From positions 180,409-244,408 of the forward strand of contig CAJNDS010000052.1 of assembly GCA_905221605.1 (NCBI GenBank): a stretch of DNA of 64,000 nucleotides, in the 5' to 3' direction. Positions 36,995 to 48,443 of this stretch are shown piece after piece. The translations under genes and the position numbers were made by a program. Under the pieces are notes generated by a model that searched no databases, was not told where the DNA came from, and saw only the letters and a program-made list of their open reading frames with translations. Positions within the stretch are counted from its first letter, which is position 1; every line of letters begins with the position of its first letter. This DNA is from Symbiodinium natans. Taxonomy: Eukaryota > Sar > Dinophyceae > Suessiales > Symbiodiniaceae.

Positions 36995-39900
36995 GCGCCT
37001 CACATGCCTTGTTGAAAGGCTGGACTCCGACTGGCAGCCCAGGTGCATCTCCGCCAGATGGCCCGGCGCTCAGCCTGATCTGGCTGTTTCCAAAGCAGCA
37101 TGTCCTGCCCATGCGCCCAAAATTTCCGCTTTCTCCTTCTCTTCTTTAGGGGGATGGATTCGTAACTTGTGCAGCGAGGGCATCGAGCCCAACCCGGGGC
37201 CATCAGGGGCTGTCGTGTCTGCCCCCCTGGTCACGCCAGCTGGAAAGTCTTCTTCCACTGCCACGCTCAAAATCCTGCAGCTCAATCTCCGGAGTTACCA
37301 CAAACGGGGGGTGAGAGCACTCAACTATGCCATGCGCTGTGGCGCCGAGATAGTCCTGTTCCAGGAAACTTTCCTTGACACACTTTCTGCCAAACAGGTT
37401 GCCCAGGCTCACGAGTATTGGCAGTTCTTTCACTGTGTTTCCCAGGCCACGCAGCTTAACGAGCAGAAAATGCGCTGCATTAAGCCCTCGGGCGGGGTGG
37501 CCATAGCCGTTGCCCGCGGCATCCCCGCACTGCACGCGTCTTGCCACAGATCCTTTGAGGGGGAGTGGATACGGATTGCAACCGGCCAGCTGCACGTCGT
37601 CTCGGCCTATCGCAGACCTGGCCTCACCAACTTGCAGCAGGATGCCTACAACGAGGCTCTCATGACAGACCTCGCCTCCTTGGGCAGTTGTGCCTGGTTC
37701 GTCGGGGGGGACTTCAACTGTGATCCCCGTGGCGAGTCCCTGGCCGCTTGGGCTGCAACCTTGCACGGATCTCTGCAGTACCCCGCTGTGAGAATCCCCG
37801 ACGCTGGCAATAGCGACGATGGCTGTCCCCAGGACTTGTACCCGACACCGCAAGTCACCCGTTGGGACACCGGCACTTGCCTTGACTGGTCTCTCCAAAA
37901 GGGCCTTGACTTCCGGCCAACGGCCTTGCAAGACAAGTGGGCGGATCACAAGATGATCCAATACACGGGCTACAGACCCGTCCCGTGCTCTCCGCACACC
38001 CTCAGACTCGCACCGGTCCCTGACTATGCAAAGCCGTCTGTGGTAGACGACCATGCCTGGACCTCCACTCTGGAAGAGTTGTGGCAGCTGTATCGCCCCG
38101 CAGACGATACTTGGGAGGCTTTCATGTCAGCTCTGGATGCCTGTTTCAGAGATGCCTTGATCCGTCACTTGCCCAGCAGTTCTAAACAGCGTAAGCAAGC
38201 CCTTAAACATGTCAAGCTCCAAACCCCACGCTTGGTTCAGGTGCACAAGCACTCCGTGCCTCAGCCTGGTAATCACCGCACAGTCAAGCTGGCCAGACTT
38301 CAAAGGTTCTGGCGCCGGCATGTCGAGTACTGGAACAACGCCAGAAGCCGGCAGAACCGGGCTGGCCTGTACTGCCACTTGCAGCGTGACAGTCGCGACT
38401 TGTCATGTCCTTTCCAGCCTACCGCTCGCCGTCACCTTGACAACTGCAGAGACTGGATTCAGCAAACCATTCGCCTCGAGGAAGAGGCCGAAAGTGCAGC
38501 TCGCATTGCTGCCTGGAAGTTCAAACTTCGTCATGAAGACAGTGCTGTCTGGAAGCGTCTGGCTCGCCACAAGATCAGCGCTCCTTTGACGGCCATCAAG
38601 TGCCCCCGCTCGGGTGAACCCATTGCGGGCGAGGCTATGATGCAAGCACTCTCGCAGTACTGGCGAGGCATCTGGCCTCAGCAAGTCACCCCCGAGCAGC
38701 TGTCCCTCCTGGATCGCCTCGCCTCCCAAACTCCTTCTTGGCCGGACCAGGACCCTCCTGACCTGCCGGTACTCACCCCCGAGATGCTGCGCCAAGCAGC
38801 CCGCAAGCAGCACCACAAAGCTCCCGGCATCGACGGTTGGCGTGGCTATGAGATCTCGCTCATGCCAGACGTTATGTTGCAGCATGCGTGCAAGCTCTTC
38901 CTTCGCATCGAAGGCGGCCAGCCCTGGCCTGAACAGCTTAAGCAATGGAAGCAAATCCATCTTCAAAAGACTAATAAGGAGCCCGGAGCCCTTAAGTCCC
39001 TCCGCCCCATCAGCCTAAGTAGTACCTGGTATAGGTTGTGGTCCTCAGCCCGTGTTCAGCAGCTCGCTTCATGGACGCAGCGTGTCATGCCGCCGGAACA
39101 GCATGGCGCCATAAAGAAGAGAGGGGTCCACACAGCCCTTCTTGAGCCTCTCGCTCAACTCGAGCGGGGCAAGCTGCCCGGCCGACGTGGCCGTACCGAC
39201 GATGTCCGGTTCGTCGGCGCGGCCGACCTGGCTAAAGCTTTCGACTCCATGGCCGCCGAGTTCTGTCTCGCCGCCTTGCGCCGCATGCGCTTTCCCTCCA
39301 ACGTGCTGCATGCCTTTGGCAGCACATGGTGCCAGCAGACGCGCTGGATATGCGCTGACAAAGTCATGGGCAGCGTCCCCTGTCGCAACGTGCACTGTTT
39401 GCCACAGGGTGATTCCGCATCACCTGTGGCACTCTGTGCTGTCCTTAGCGAGGCCATGGCTCGCATCAAACTTAAGTTGGATCCGCTTCCTGGCAGACAG
39501 CTCAACCGCATCTACTTAGATGACAGAAGCTGGTTCACCTCCACCTTGGAGCGCTGCGCCTCCACAGCGCGCTTCTGGAAAGAGGAGCTCCGTCTCCTGT
39601 GCCTGGCTGAAAACCGGAGCAAAGCTGAGTTTGCCGCCACTGGAGGTGTCGCTCAGCAGCGATCCCTTCAAAATTTCCTTGCCAACGCCCGCACTGAGGG
39701 CACCGTTGTGGATAGGCCCAAGATCCTAGGCACTCGACTCCAGCTGACCCGTGCCTGGACTGGGCCCTCGCAAGATGAGACTGACCGTTTGCTTTCTGCC
39801 CGAAGGCTTATCCTTGAGGTCACTCGTTTGCCAATTGCAAAGTCCCAAAAGCTGAAGTTTGCAAAAGGCTCTGGCATGGCCGTCGCCACTTCAGGCGGCT

Positions 39901-40787
39901 GGTCACGCATCCCTAACCTAAGTGAGATTGCACCCATACAGACGGCTCTTCGCTCCTGTTGGGGCCGCACTGACTCCTTAGGGGCTTCTGGCCCCCTGCA
40001 TAGGCTCTTGGCAGGCCACGCTGCCGACCCCAGGTTCCAAGTAGGTGCATGCCAAACCATCTATATCCTATCACACGTGACCCCTGAAATGCGCAGTTGC
40101 TGGACTGGAAACGTCCAGAACCAAGGGCCCATTGCCATGGCCCGGCAATGGCTCAAGCGTCAAGGCTGGGCTGAACAGGGCCCATGGACATGGACCCACG
40201 CTCTTGCTATGTTCAAACTCGACGCCACGGGCGTCAGCCCTGACACCCGTCAGCAAGACGGATTCACAGTGCATCTGGCCCCGAATGACGGTCAGCGTGC
40301 CATTGCGCATGCCCTGCGCGAAGCTTGGAGAGCCCAACAATGGGGTTTCTTCTTGCGTTCAGGTTCCAAGGCTGCTTTGGCCCTCCATGATGTGACATGG
40401 AGAGAGGCAAGCCCCAGGGCTAAGGCTGCCGCCACCCAATGGCGCAACCATGCCTTGCATCACCGTCCGCATATCCGTGCCATCACCACAGCACACTACG
40501 TGTCACAGGCTCGTTATGCTTTCACGCAGCACTTGCAGGTTCCCAGATGTGCATTCTGTCACTCGCTTGACTCCGGCCGAGAGCACGAGTGGCAATGTAA
40601 AGGACTGAGATCCACTAGCCATCCCATGCCTGACTTGCTTTTCAGGCAACTTGCGTGGCCTCGCCCGAGGCAGGCAACAGACATCGAGCTCTTGCTTGAT
40701 TTGTGCAAAGTCAGAGCTCAAGTCTTAAGTACTAGATACAACAATAGCGACAGTCAGGCTGACCCTGATGCAGAGGAGCTTGGATAG
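36995..40787 (+). CDS. LINE endonuclease-reverse transcriptase
   Basis: The frame is open from 36762, but 36762-36994 is antisense to the methyltransferase gene, so the LINE part starts about 36995 and its own start codon is not visible (next in-frame Met near 37330). A 2A-like peptide lies at 37179-37202. The AP endonuclease domain (about 37267-37960) has LQLNLRSY, LFQETFLD, FVGGDFNCD and ADHK. RT (about 38800-39720) has PGIDGWRGYE, ADLAKAFDS, LPQGDSASP and the active site YLDD (39513-39524). The C-terminus has a CAFCHS...HEWQC zinc-knuckle-like motif (about 40549-40600). No RNase H seen. The frame has no stops, so insertion may be recent. Confidence 0.88.
37179..37202 (+). other. 2A-like ribosome-skipping peptide in the LINE ORF
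   Basis: GIEPNPGP preceded by LCSE matches the core consensus of 2A sequences (x-E-x-N-P-G-P), located just before the endonuclease. 2A-like motifs at this place are known from some non-LTR elements; activity here is inferred. Confidence 0.7.
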
Positions 40788-40851
40788 CTCCAATCCCTCG
40801 GGGTACCACGTGCCCCGCCTTCTGTTGCAGCTATCCCGCGACCAGGATGCT

Positions 40852-40862
40852 GCAGACAACTT
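40852..40862. repeat. LINE target-site duplication, right
   Basis: GCAGACAACTT; partner at 36984-36994. Confidence 0.7.
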
Positions 40863-41645
40863 TTCTTCTTCTTCTTCCGACTGGCTCGACAACGGTGACG
40901 GTGACAGCATGGTCTGATCGGTCTCTGAGGTCTCTGCATCTTTCACCACACGGCAGCGTCTGTCATGAACCAAGCATTGGCACGAATTCTCCTGCGCAAA
41001 AACCCAGGCACGGTTCTCCATCAGCCACTCTGACATGTTCCGGTACAGGTCCGCTGCTTCCTTGCTTGATATCTTCTGCTTCGGGGTCATATTGTCCAAG
41101 ACTGCCCGGGCTGTCTCAGGCAGGCGGTCGTTCAAGTCGTCAAAAACACAAATGCTGTTGTTGTGCAAGCTGCTGATGAAGCGCAGAACCTGCTGCTGCT
41201 GCTTTGCCTTGTCACAAAAGCGTCCATGTACTATCTTGACATCTTTCAAGGCTTCTACGCCAGAACCTGACGCAACCAGATTCAACGCTTCCACCATTTG
41301 GTGCATCACTTCATGCTCCCCAGCAATTCCGGAGTAATCAGAATCGATCCAGAGCCCTCGCCCCAGCAAGGCCTTCAAACGACTAAACCGCTCTCCATCA
41401 TTGCCATCCTTTGCAGAAACGAGGCTTTGAACGACTGTAAGTGGCCAGCTGCACAGCTCATCCAGCGATTGCGGGCCAGGCCGCAAGACCCGGCTTGCTT
41501 CTGCCATGATGCACCGCTGGCCTACAACAAAATTGTTTCTGCTGCTTGTCACTGCTTGTGCTAGGCACACTTGTTTGTGCCCTTCTGATTTCTGAGGATT
41601 GGGGACGTGACAGACGTAGAGTTTGGGACAGCTACACTGCTTCAC
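40852..41645 (-). CDS. Methyltransferase-like gene, N-terminal part
   Basis: Open frame of about 260 codons up to the LINE junction. Contains LWIDSDYSGIAGEHEV, VHGRFCDKAKQQQQ, SICVFDDLNDR and NSCQCLVHDRRC, followed by an acidic SEEEEEKL stretch at the insertion point. The predicted stop at 40725 lies inside the LINE and is an artefact of the insertion. Confidence 0.6.
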
Positions 41646-42851
41646 CTACATCTCAGAACTCAGAACACTCAGGGAACTGGCCAGCACAGTCCGGGCATTA
41701 CATTGCATGACTGCGGCAGACTGCCGACAATGGTATCCCAGAATCCTAGAAATCTAGAAAAGACACGTTGTCAGGCAGTCAGGCAATAGTAGTTCTTGCG
41801 CCTGTGAGTTTAATTGCATCTTTATTCTTCTGATTCTTCTCTCATAGCTGCCATAGCTTTCGATATCCTATATCAATGACAATCATTGAAAGTTGAGAGT
41901 TGAGAGCACGGCCTGGAGCCTGGAGCCTGGAACTACCTGGAAACCACGCATGAACATGAAACTTTGTCACAATGCCACTCAACCACCAACGATTGTTACT
42001 GACCTTAGGCATTCTGGCACTTTTGACAACGAGCCCGTAGACGCCGCGCAAATCAACGAAATTTCAATTGCTCCGCCGGTTTGCCAGCCGGGGAGGCCCG
42101 GGGAGGCTCAGAGCCTAAACGGGCCTTGACCTACGGTTTCAAGGCTCGTGGGCCCAAAGCAATTTCGAGCAATTCCGAGCGTTCCGAGCAACCAAGGAAA
42201 ATTCCGAGCAACCCCCAAAAATTCCGAGCAACCAGCCCCAATTCCGAGCAAGTCAAAGAGGTGGCTAAGAAGGGCGAAATTCGAGCATTCCGAGCGACCA
42301 GCAAAAATTCCGAGCGACCCAGCAAAAATTCCGAGCAGGCAGCCCACGAATTTCGAGCATTCCGAGCGCCCATCCCCAGCCGGGCCCCAGGCCCCCAGCA
42401 GGACCCCAGGGACCCCCAAAGGCCGTCCCAAAGCCCCACCGGAAACCCAACCGCACCAACCGCACCAGAACTCTGCCGCAAAGAAGGTTTCGGGGATTTT
42501 TGGGGATTTCGCGAGTTTGCGTGGATTTTCTGACAAACTGACGCTCTGCGGTGCTTTTGTGAAACTTCTGAGGTGTGCGGTCTGCGTTCTACAGCAGCAA
42601 GCTTATAAGTCTGAAACACCTGAAACAGAATATCGTCTGCTCAAGCAAACTGAACAAACGGCACGACCTCTTTCTGAGACTCTGTCTGGGGTCTGGAGCA
42701 GCAAGCTGGCTGAGCTGCACGCTGATCCTTTTGCATCACGATGCAAAACAAACAGTCAACACAATAAATAAGTTCACACCAGAGTTCAGCTTGTTAGCTT
42801 GAGGGTGGTCTACAAAGCTGCTACACAGCAACTGCCAAGCCCCAATGCGGT
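41646..42851. other. Spacer with a CCGAGC minisatellite
   Basis: No convincing gene. 42163-42372 is a degenerate tandem repeat of attccgagc(g/a)acc-type units; ORFs there are translation products of the repeat. Confidence 0.7.
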
Positions 42852-45272
42852 TCAGCGTTTAGGGTAAGACTTCACGGGCGCTGCATTCAACTCTTCTTCA
42901 GATGGCAGAGTGCCATTCTTGAAGGCCTTCAAAACTTCTTGCCAGCATCGGCCCTGATGTTCCTTCTTGGAAGATACATGGCGGCCTTTCTGGGCCCAAA
43001 ACTTCAACATTCTCAAGGTCACCTCCGGACCATCGATCTTGGAACTTCGTGTTTTCGTGCACGCCGCAGTACCGGAATCATGTTTGGGGTGCTTACAGGT
43101 CAGCTGGAAGCCGGTCTTTGTGGGAGTTATGCGACAGAGACCATAAGATGTGGCCACATCACGTCTTCTCGTCAAACCCTCTGCCCTCCTCCCAGCACGT
43201 TTGCCACCCTGCTTGCTCTCGCTATCGGAACTTGAAGAGGAGGAAGAAGATGAGGAATCAGACCCCCCACTGCTTTGTGAACTGGAACCAGAAGAAGAAC
43301 TGCTTGAAGAAGATGAAGAGGAACTTGCATCTGGCCTGGGTTCCGCCTCTCCAGCTGCAGCTTCCTCTGGAGCGTGGGCCTCTGCCTCGGACTCAGCCTC
43401 AACAACATCGTGCTCAACGCCTTCTTCGCCCATGTCAGCATCGTCAGCATCCTCCAACGCAGGAGCCGATTGAACCCCAAGACGGGCTCTTTTTCGTGGA
43501 GCTCGCACAGGTACAAGAGCTGACTCTGCCACCCAAACGTCTTCATCATCCATGAAAATCAAGGCATTCTCTTTCCTGCGACGAGTTTGGGTGGACCCTG
43601 GCTTGCCTAGCAGTTGTGCGTACACGTTGGCAGGCTGAAGGTGTGGAACAGGGCTGCCATGCTGTTCTGCTTTGAGCAGGCAGAGAAGGTAATCTTTGCA
43701 AAGATATGAGTTTGTCTTGAGGTAATACCAAATCTTCTCATCTTCAAGCTTATACGCTGCGCCTTTGTCCAAAAGTCTCTTGGACTCCAGCCCTTGGTGG
43801 TGCCAGCCTTGATCTCGAAGAGTCAACAACAGCTCTACCATTTCCATGTCCTGAAGCCCCACATCACGAGCCTCGAACACTTTCCCCAAACTTGTCAAGA
43901 CGGTCTCAACTTCGACGCGCCTGTGGCCCTTCTTTGTCACTGCCCAGCCGCCATCCTTGTCACGCCTAGCCCAGTCCCGAGCTTCAAGCTTTTCCAACAG
44001 CTGAGACTTCTCGGTGTGCAAAGGGTCGTTGCCTGCAACGGTGTAGGAACCGGCTGCCAGCAAATCACTCAACAACGACTGACACGCAGAATCTTCAAAG
44101 GCAAGCTTGTCAGGATCGTCTGCTGGCACTCTTAGATGACATGCAAGATTGCTTGTGTTCTCCCATTTCCTCATGCCCAGCAATGACTCCAGAGGCAAAG
44201 CTTCCAGGCAGAGTACCACAGGAGTGGCAGACTCGTCGCAATCCAAGTCTTGTAAACTGACAGGGCTCGAGTTGACAACCACGCCAAAGCCAGCACCCAG
44301 CCGCTTCACTGCCGTAACCCTCAAGAAGGAAACCGCCCAGTCGGTGTTGGAGAAACCTGTGCGGGTAGGCACAACAACCTTCCCAACGGATTTGCGAATG
44401 ATCTGCATAAACACATGACCTCGCAAGCTGAATAAATCCCAATCCAAGACCGGCACAGGGTCATCGTCTGAATGCCGGCAGGCTGCCCAGCGCAAGCTTC
44501 GAAGTGCCTGGTTACTGAATGGCATGGAGTAGATTTTGTCAGACACTGAAGTTGAATCATCCAGAAGCCCAGACATGGACTGCAAAGCATACCGCTGCAA
44601 AACAGCATCATCTGTCATGGGCACCAGAGCGTTGTTCAATCCCAAGGCCACCACTGCTTCATCACGCGACTGCAACTCAACAGCATGAACATCCGACTGC
44701 TTTCCCCGGACCCTGCGGGGAGGCTGGCTATCTGAAGACTTTGACAGAGCACCGACCGGTGCTTCATTGTCATGAGCTTGCACTGGCACTGGCTGATCTG
44801 AAGGATCAGCTGCAGGCTCCAGGCGGCCGTCACCGTTACCTTCAGACTCATCAGGCGCAGGTTGGTGGTGAAGCCTGTCGCTGTCAGGAGGTGCAGGGGG
44901 AGCAAGATCTGACCATGGCTGCTCTCGCTGGTACATCGTAGCCGGGTCTGCATGGTAAACTATCTTCATGTGCATTGGGTCACGATACCCACAAATGCGC
45001 AAAGTGGATGGGTGATGCTGCAAACCAAGCGCTTTCAGAGCTCTTGCAGGACTGTGAACCTGATCATAGAAAGATGCCAACTCCTTGAAGATCTCCGGTT
45101 GCGCCGCTGTGTCACTTCGAAGCTTGTTCATGCGGCGAGCCAAGCTGACATAGGCTGGAGTGTGGTTGCGGGCAAGGGCAATCTTTTTGTGAATCTGCAG
45201 GGGCAAGGCGCAGGGTACAAGGAATGCACAGAATGCACAACAGCAAGAATGGCTTTGTTGGCGAAAGAGCAC
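42852..45272 (-). CDS. Large unknown protein, Ser-rich with Cys/His C-terminus
   Basis: Up to 806 codons. The first about 30 residues (Cys-rich, hydrophobic) may not belong to the real protein; a start near the first internal Met (MNKLRSD, about 45130) is possible. The middle has folded-looking sequence with repeated R-D-x-G-W-H/A motifs (EARDWARRDKDGGW, LRDQGWHHQG). An acidic and poly-Ser stretch (about 43200-43430) follows. The C-terminal module has Cys/His residues in YGLCRI, LTCKHPKHDSG and AACTKTRS, perhaps a zinc-binding DNA contact region. No family recognised. It lies in a same-strand row with a transposase-like ORF upstream and the methyltransferase-like gene downstream, so it may belong to a mobile element. 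Confidence 0.6.
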   Translation of the reverse strand: MLFRQQSHSCCCAFCAFLVPCALPLQIHKKIALARNHTPAYVSLARRMNKLRSDTAAQPEIFKELASFYDQVHSPARALKALGLQHHPSTLRICGYRDPMHMKIVYHADPATMYQREQPWSDLAPPAPPDSDRLHHQPAPDESEGNGDGRLEPAADPSDQPVPVQAHDNEAPVGALSKSSDSQPPRRVRGKQSDVHAVELQSRDEAVVALGLNNALVPMTDDAVLQRYALQSMSGLLDDSTSVSDKIYSMPFSNQALRSLRWAACRHSDDDPVPVLDWDLFSLRGHVFMQIIRKSVGKVVVPTRTGFSNTDWAVSFLRVTAVKRLGAGFGVVVNSSPVSLQDLDCDESATPVVLCLEALPLESLLGMRKWENTSNLACHLRVPADDPDKLAFEDSACQSLLSDLLAAGSYTVAGNDPLHTEKSQLLEKLEARDWARRDKDGGWAVTKKGHRRVEVETVLTSLGKVFEARDVGLQDMEMVELLLTLRDQGWHHQGLESKRLLDKGAAYKLEDEKIWYYLKTNSYLCKDYLLCLLKAEQHGSPVPHLQPANVYAQLLGKPGSTQTRRRKENALIFMDDEDVWVAESALVPVRAPRKRARLGVQSAPALEDADDADMGEEGVEHDVVEAESEAEAHAPEEAAAGEAEPRPDASSSSSSSSSSSSGSSSQSSGGSDSSSSSSSSSSDSESKQGGKRAGRRAEGLTRRRDVATSYGLCRITPTKTGFQLTCKHPKHDSGTAACTKTRSSKIDGPEVTLRMLKFWAQKGRHVSSKKEHQGRCWQEVLKAFKNGTLPSEEELNAAPVKSYPKR

Positions 45273-45299
45273 TATGGCCTAGCACTGGCACTGTCATCT

Positions 45300-45430
<131 letters not shown>

Positions 45431-45545
45431 TTCTTCAAGGTGCTTTCAAATCACGGATGATCCTAGCAGAGCTATGAATAGTGTGTTGTCTAGCCATTCT
45501 TTCTCTGCTTTCCCGAATTGACACTGAACCGAAAATGAAAAGAGT

Positions 45546-47335
45546 TCAGCGACAGCCAACAGCCCCCTCAGGACCTAGACAGCGCTTTGAAGACACACGC
45601 ACACACACGAGGCACTTCGTGATCCCGGCCTGAGCATGATCCCCTTCCACAGCACGTTCTGCTATGGGGCAAAATCGCAGCATGCCCAAAAACTGCGCTA
45701 GATCAGGCACAGCTGCAAGTTCCTCCCCGTTCAAGTAGCGATCCACCTGCTCCCTGACAGGATTCTGCTGCAACGTGGCAAGAAGTGGAGTGGTAGCTGG
45801 CATGGCAATGCATCTCCGGAGGCACTCTCTTGACTTTCGCCTGTCCAAATGGGCACAGCCGAAGACAAGATACGGCGCCTCCTTCCAGTGAGCCAATCTC
45901 AGGTTGACCACAAAAAGCAAATGGGCACGTCCTCGCTGGAAATCCTGCAAGATTGCAGCACGAGATTCTTGAGATATGTCTCTCGGCAATGTCGCCAAGA
46001 GCTCTGATGCGCTGGTTCCACTCAAACTTCGCATGAGCGCCTGAAAATCACCGCACGCCAGCTCAGGCGCGCGACAACCTCTGAGGGGACAAGTGGCCCA
46101 TAGTTGTTTCACTTTCTTGGGCATTTCGTCTTCCGGCCAATGACTGTGGCATTGACAAGACTCCACCCAATGCAAACATGAGTTCAGAACCTTCGCAATG
46201 GAGTCCATCATTCTCAGCACGCCCCAGAACTCTCGTGAGGTTAGCGCAGAATCTATCACAGTCAAATCTACGCCATGGCCACTTGCATCATCTGCATCAC
46301 GGGCCGCGCCGTACTTGTTCAAATTCCAGCCAAACCGTAGGGTTGTTTCAATCTTCAAAACTTCTACAACACAGTGGGCAAGGCTTCCCCAACGGGATGG
46401 ATTGAGTTTCGCCTTGAAGCCCTTGACGTCTGCTTGAAGGTACCTGCCGATGCGGTCAGAGAAGCAAGTCTCAAGCAAACGCTGGCGTGATTCCTTTTTG
46501 CACAACAGCTTTGAGATGTGCGTCAAGTGCTTGACGGCCTCGTCAAAAAAAAGCATCGACTTCCCCAAGTCCATAGTTGAGTTGTGAATGATGTGCAATA
46601 GACCTGCTATGCCCACAGAGTTGCTGAAGTTGACTGTCGCGTGGGCGTCTTCCTCGTGCTCAACAGGTGGTGCCAAATCGCGGTCATCAGCGCCAGCGGC
46701 GGTGTCGAGATGTGCAACCCAGGGCAACACCCTTCTCACCAAGACTGGAGGCACGTTGTGTAACCCCATGTAAATGCGAAGATTGAACGGCAAAAGTCTT
46801 GCAATTCCAAAGCACTGCCTGTCTCCAAGAAAATGCAATGAACTGCGGCATGAAACTTATGGAAAAGTTTGCTGTGTGCACAACCCAACACTACCGCCAG
46901 TGCCAGATGTGTGTCAATGCTGGCCCACATTTCAGCCTGAAGCTCAACTTCCCGATCATAGGTGTCTGCCAGAACCTCATCTTCCATCCTCTCCAAGTAG
47001 CCCCAAAGTTCGCTGCTCTCCAACGCAGCACCAAAAAGGTCTGCGCAAGCATTCTTTCTCAAGGACGTTATCCGGATCAGCTCAAAATCAAAATGACCCT
47101 GAACGGACAAGTCAATCATGACATACCTCACCACCCCCCCATCCTGAAGAGCCTCGCGGTTCAACCGACGTGTTCGCAGCATCAGGGCAGTATCCACGCT
47201 TAGCAATCTTTCCAGCACTTGGCACACGCAGTCCAAAACCAAAGTTGGGGCCTTGCAAAGAGGAGTGCACTGCCTTAGCAAACTCTTTGGCATCACAATG
47301 TCGATGCCCCCCACTGTCGACCACTTGCATGGCAC
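45546..47335 (-). pseudogene. Frameshifted transposase-like protein
   Basis: Two overlapping ORFs, 47335-46736 and 46838-45546, give one continuous protein if a single-base frame change near 46800-46815 is allowed (AVHCIFL shared by both frames). The first part contains VRYVMIDLSVQGHFDFELIRI, resembling the first Asp strand of an RNase-H-fold transposase. The second has Cys/His-rich stretches (VESCQCHSHWPEDEM, CPLRGCRAPELAC) and ends ERAVEGDHAQAGI. The transposase label is a weak inference; the frameshift is clear. Confidence 0.4.
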
Positions 47336-48443
47336 GCCTTACCTTCTTGCGGGCAAACTGGTAACCAAACTTTTACTGCCAGTTGGCAGTCTGCACTGTG
47401 CATCATTGAAAGTTTAACAGGACCCTGTAAAAGCAGCACCAAAGCCTGAGAGCCTTTCAGAAAATTTAGCATGCACACATTTCGACAAAGTGGCCACAAG
47501 AGTGCCCACCATTGCGGAGTGTATCAGACCCGGAGAAATTGTTTTGGCGTGCTCCCTCGCGGATCGCTTGCTCTCTTGCTGCCAAACTGGACCTAAATCC
47601 TAAAACCCCAAAACCTAAACCCTTTGTTTTCTTTGTCACGGGAACACTTGCGTTCTTTCACACAGACCTTGACGTAATTTCCTTTCTTTGACGCAATCAC
47701 GTCATATCTTGCCTCCCAGTGTTCCTTCTGTCCGTCTTTCAAAGACCAATTGGAAAGCTGTACTCTGCGTTCGTCAATGCAGGTGGACCTGTTAAATAAC
47801 CAAGCTGCGTCGTAAATCGCCCACGCACGCAGAGAATAATTTTCTGAAAATTATTTTCCTTCTTCAATTCGGTCCACCATCTTAACCATCCTGAGTCTGA
47901 CCCATGTGCATAAAATCGATTTAAGTCACAGGCTTGCCAGATTTTCATAATTTGGAAGCATGGTTTCTGACATTGCTGCTGCACAGACCCGGTAAGACCG
48001 GCCAATATCAACGACAGAGGCACTTGATGCAAATCAAGCTGCAACTCTTGCACAATCGTTTGTCGCTTACCTGTCAGGTGCAACACGGGGTGCCCTGGGC
48101 TGGTTTGCATCCGTTGTTGCTTTAACAGGTTCCACTGGCAGACCCCGCGTGCTGGCCTTGCCTCTTCTCGGTCAATACCTTTTCTTTTTGCCACTGTTGT
48201 TCTTCTTTGATTTACAGCTTCCGTGCTAACCTTCGTTGCAACCAGTGGCTTCATGATGGTGATTTTGATATCTGGCAAACTCTCGCATTTTGCGACCCTT
48301 GCGCATGCTCTGCTGCTCGATGACATTTAAGTACTAAGCGCGGAAACATATAGTTTGGTTGGTTTTGGCTTGCTGCGGGTTTGGGTGGTTGTGTTTTGTT
48401 GTGGTGGTTTTCTTTGGTTTTCGCACCTGCTCTGTTTACCTCT
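47336..48443. other. Spacer with weak telomere-like sequence
   Basis: A 195-codon minus-strand ORF (48326-47739) has no recognisable domain and is probably chance. ctaaatcctaaaacccc-type sequence near 47590-47625. Confidence 0.5.

Larger units (their letters stand above)
36995..40851 (+). mobile_element. LINE (APE-type non-LTR retrotransposon), probably 5'-truncated
   Basis: Flanked by the 11-bp duplication GCA(A/G)ACAACTT (36984-36994 and 40852-40862, one mismatch). Both copies fall in the same codon phase of the interrupted minus-strand gene. Ends about 64 bases after the ORF stop, without a poly-A tail. Confidence 0.75.
35525..41645 (-). pseudogene. Cytosine-C5-methyltransferase-like gene split by a LINE and a telomeric array
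   Basis: Three pieces on the minus strand. N-part (41645-40852; the Met at 41507 is an alternative start) has SDYSGIAGEHE (SAM-loop-like) and CVFDDLNDRLP. Middle part (36994-36732) has AGTVCTGWSAAG with the candidate catalytic Cys, and EDFMISECTPRYP in place of ENV. C-part (about 36535-35525) has MMLGWPVRRTRVF (motif VIII-like) and LLGNGWHLPVIASWM (motif X-like). N-part and middle part join in frame across the 11-bp duplication flanking the LINE, so they were one exon. Between middle and C-part lies the CCCTAAA array, possibly in an intron. With a 3.9-kb LINE in the coding region this copy should be dead. Motif order supports a C5-methyltransferase, of an unusual, probably dinoflagellate-specific type. 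Confidence 0.7.

Noticed and set aside
40725-40851. C-terminal end of the minus-strand ORF that overlaps the LINE
   Set aside because: It is antisense to the LINE 3' end and arises only from the insertion.
47739-48326. 195-codon minus-strand ORF
   Set aside because: No domain, no conservation visible, adjacent to repeats; probably chance.
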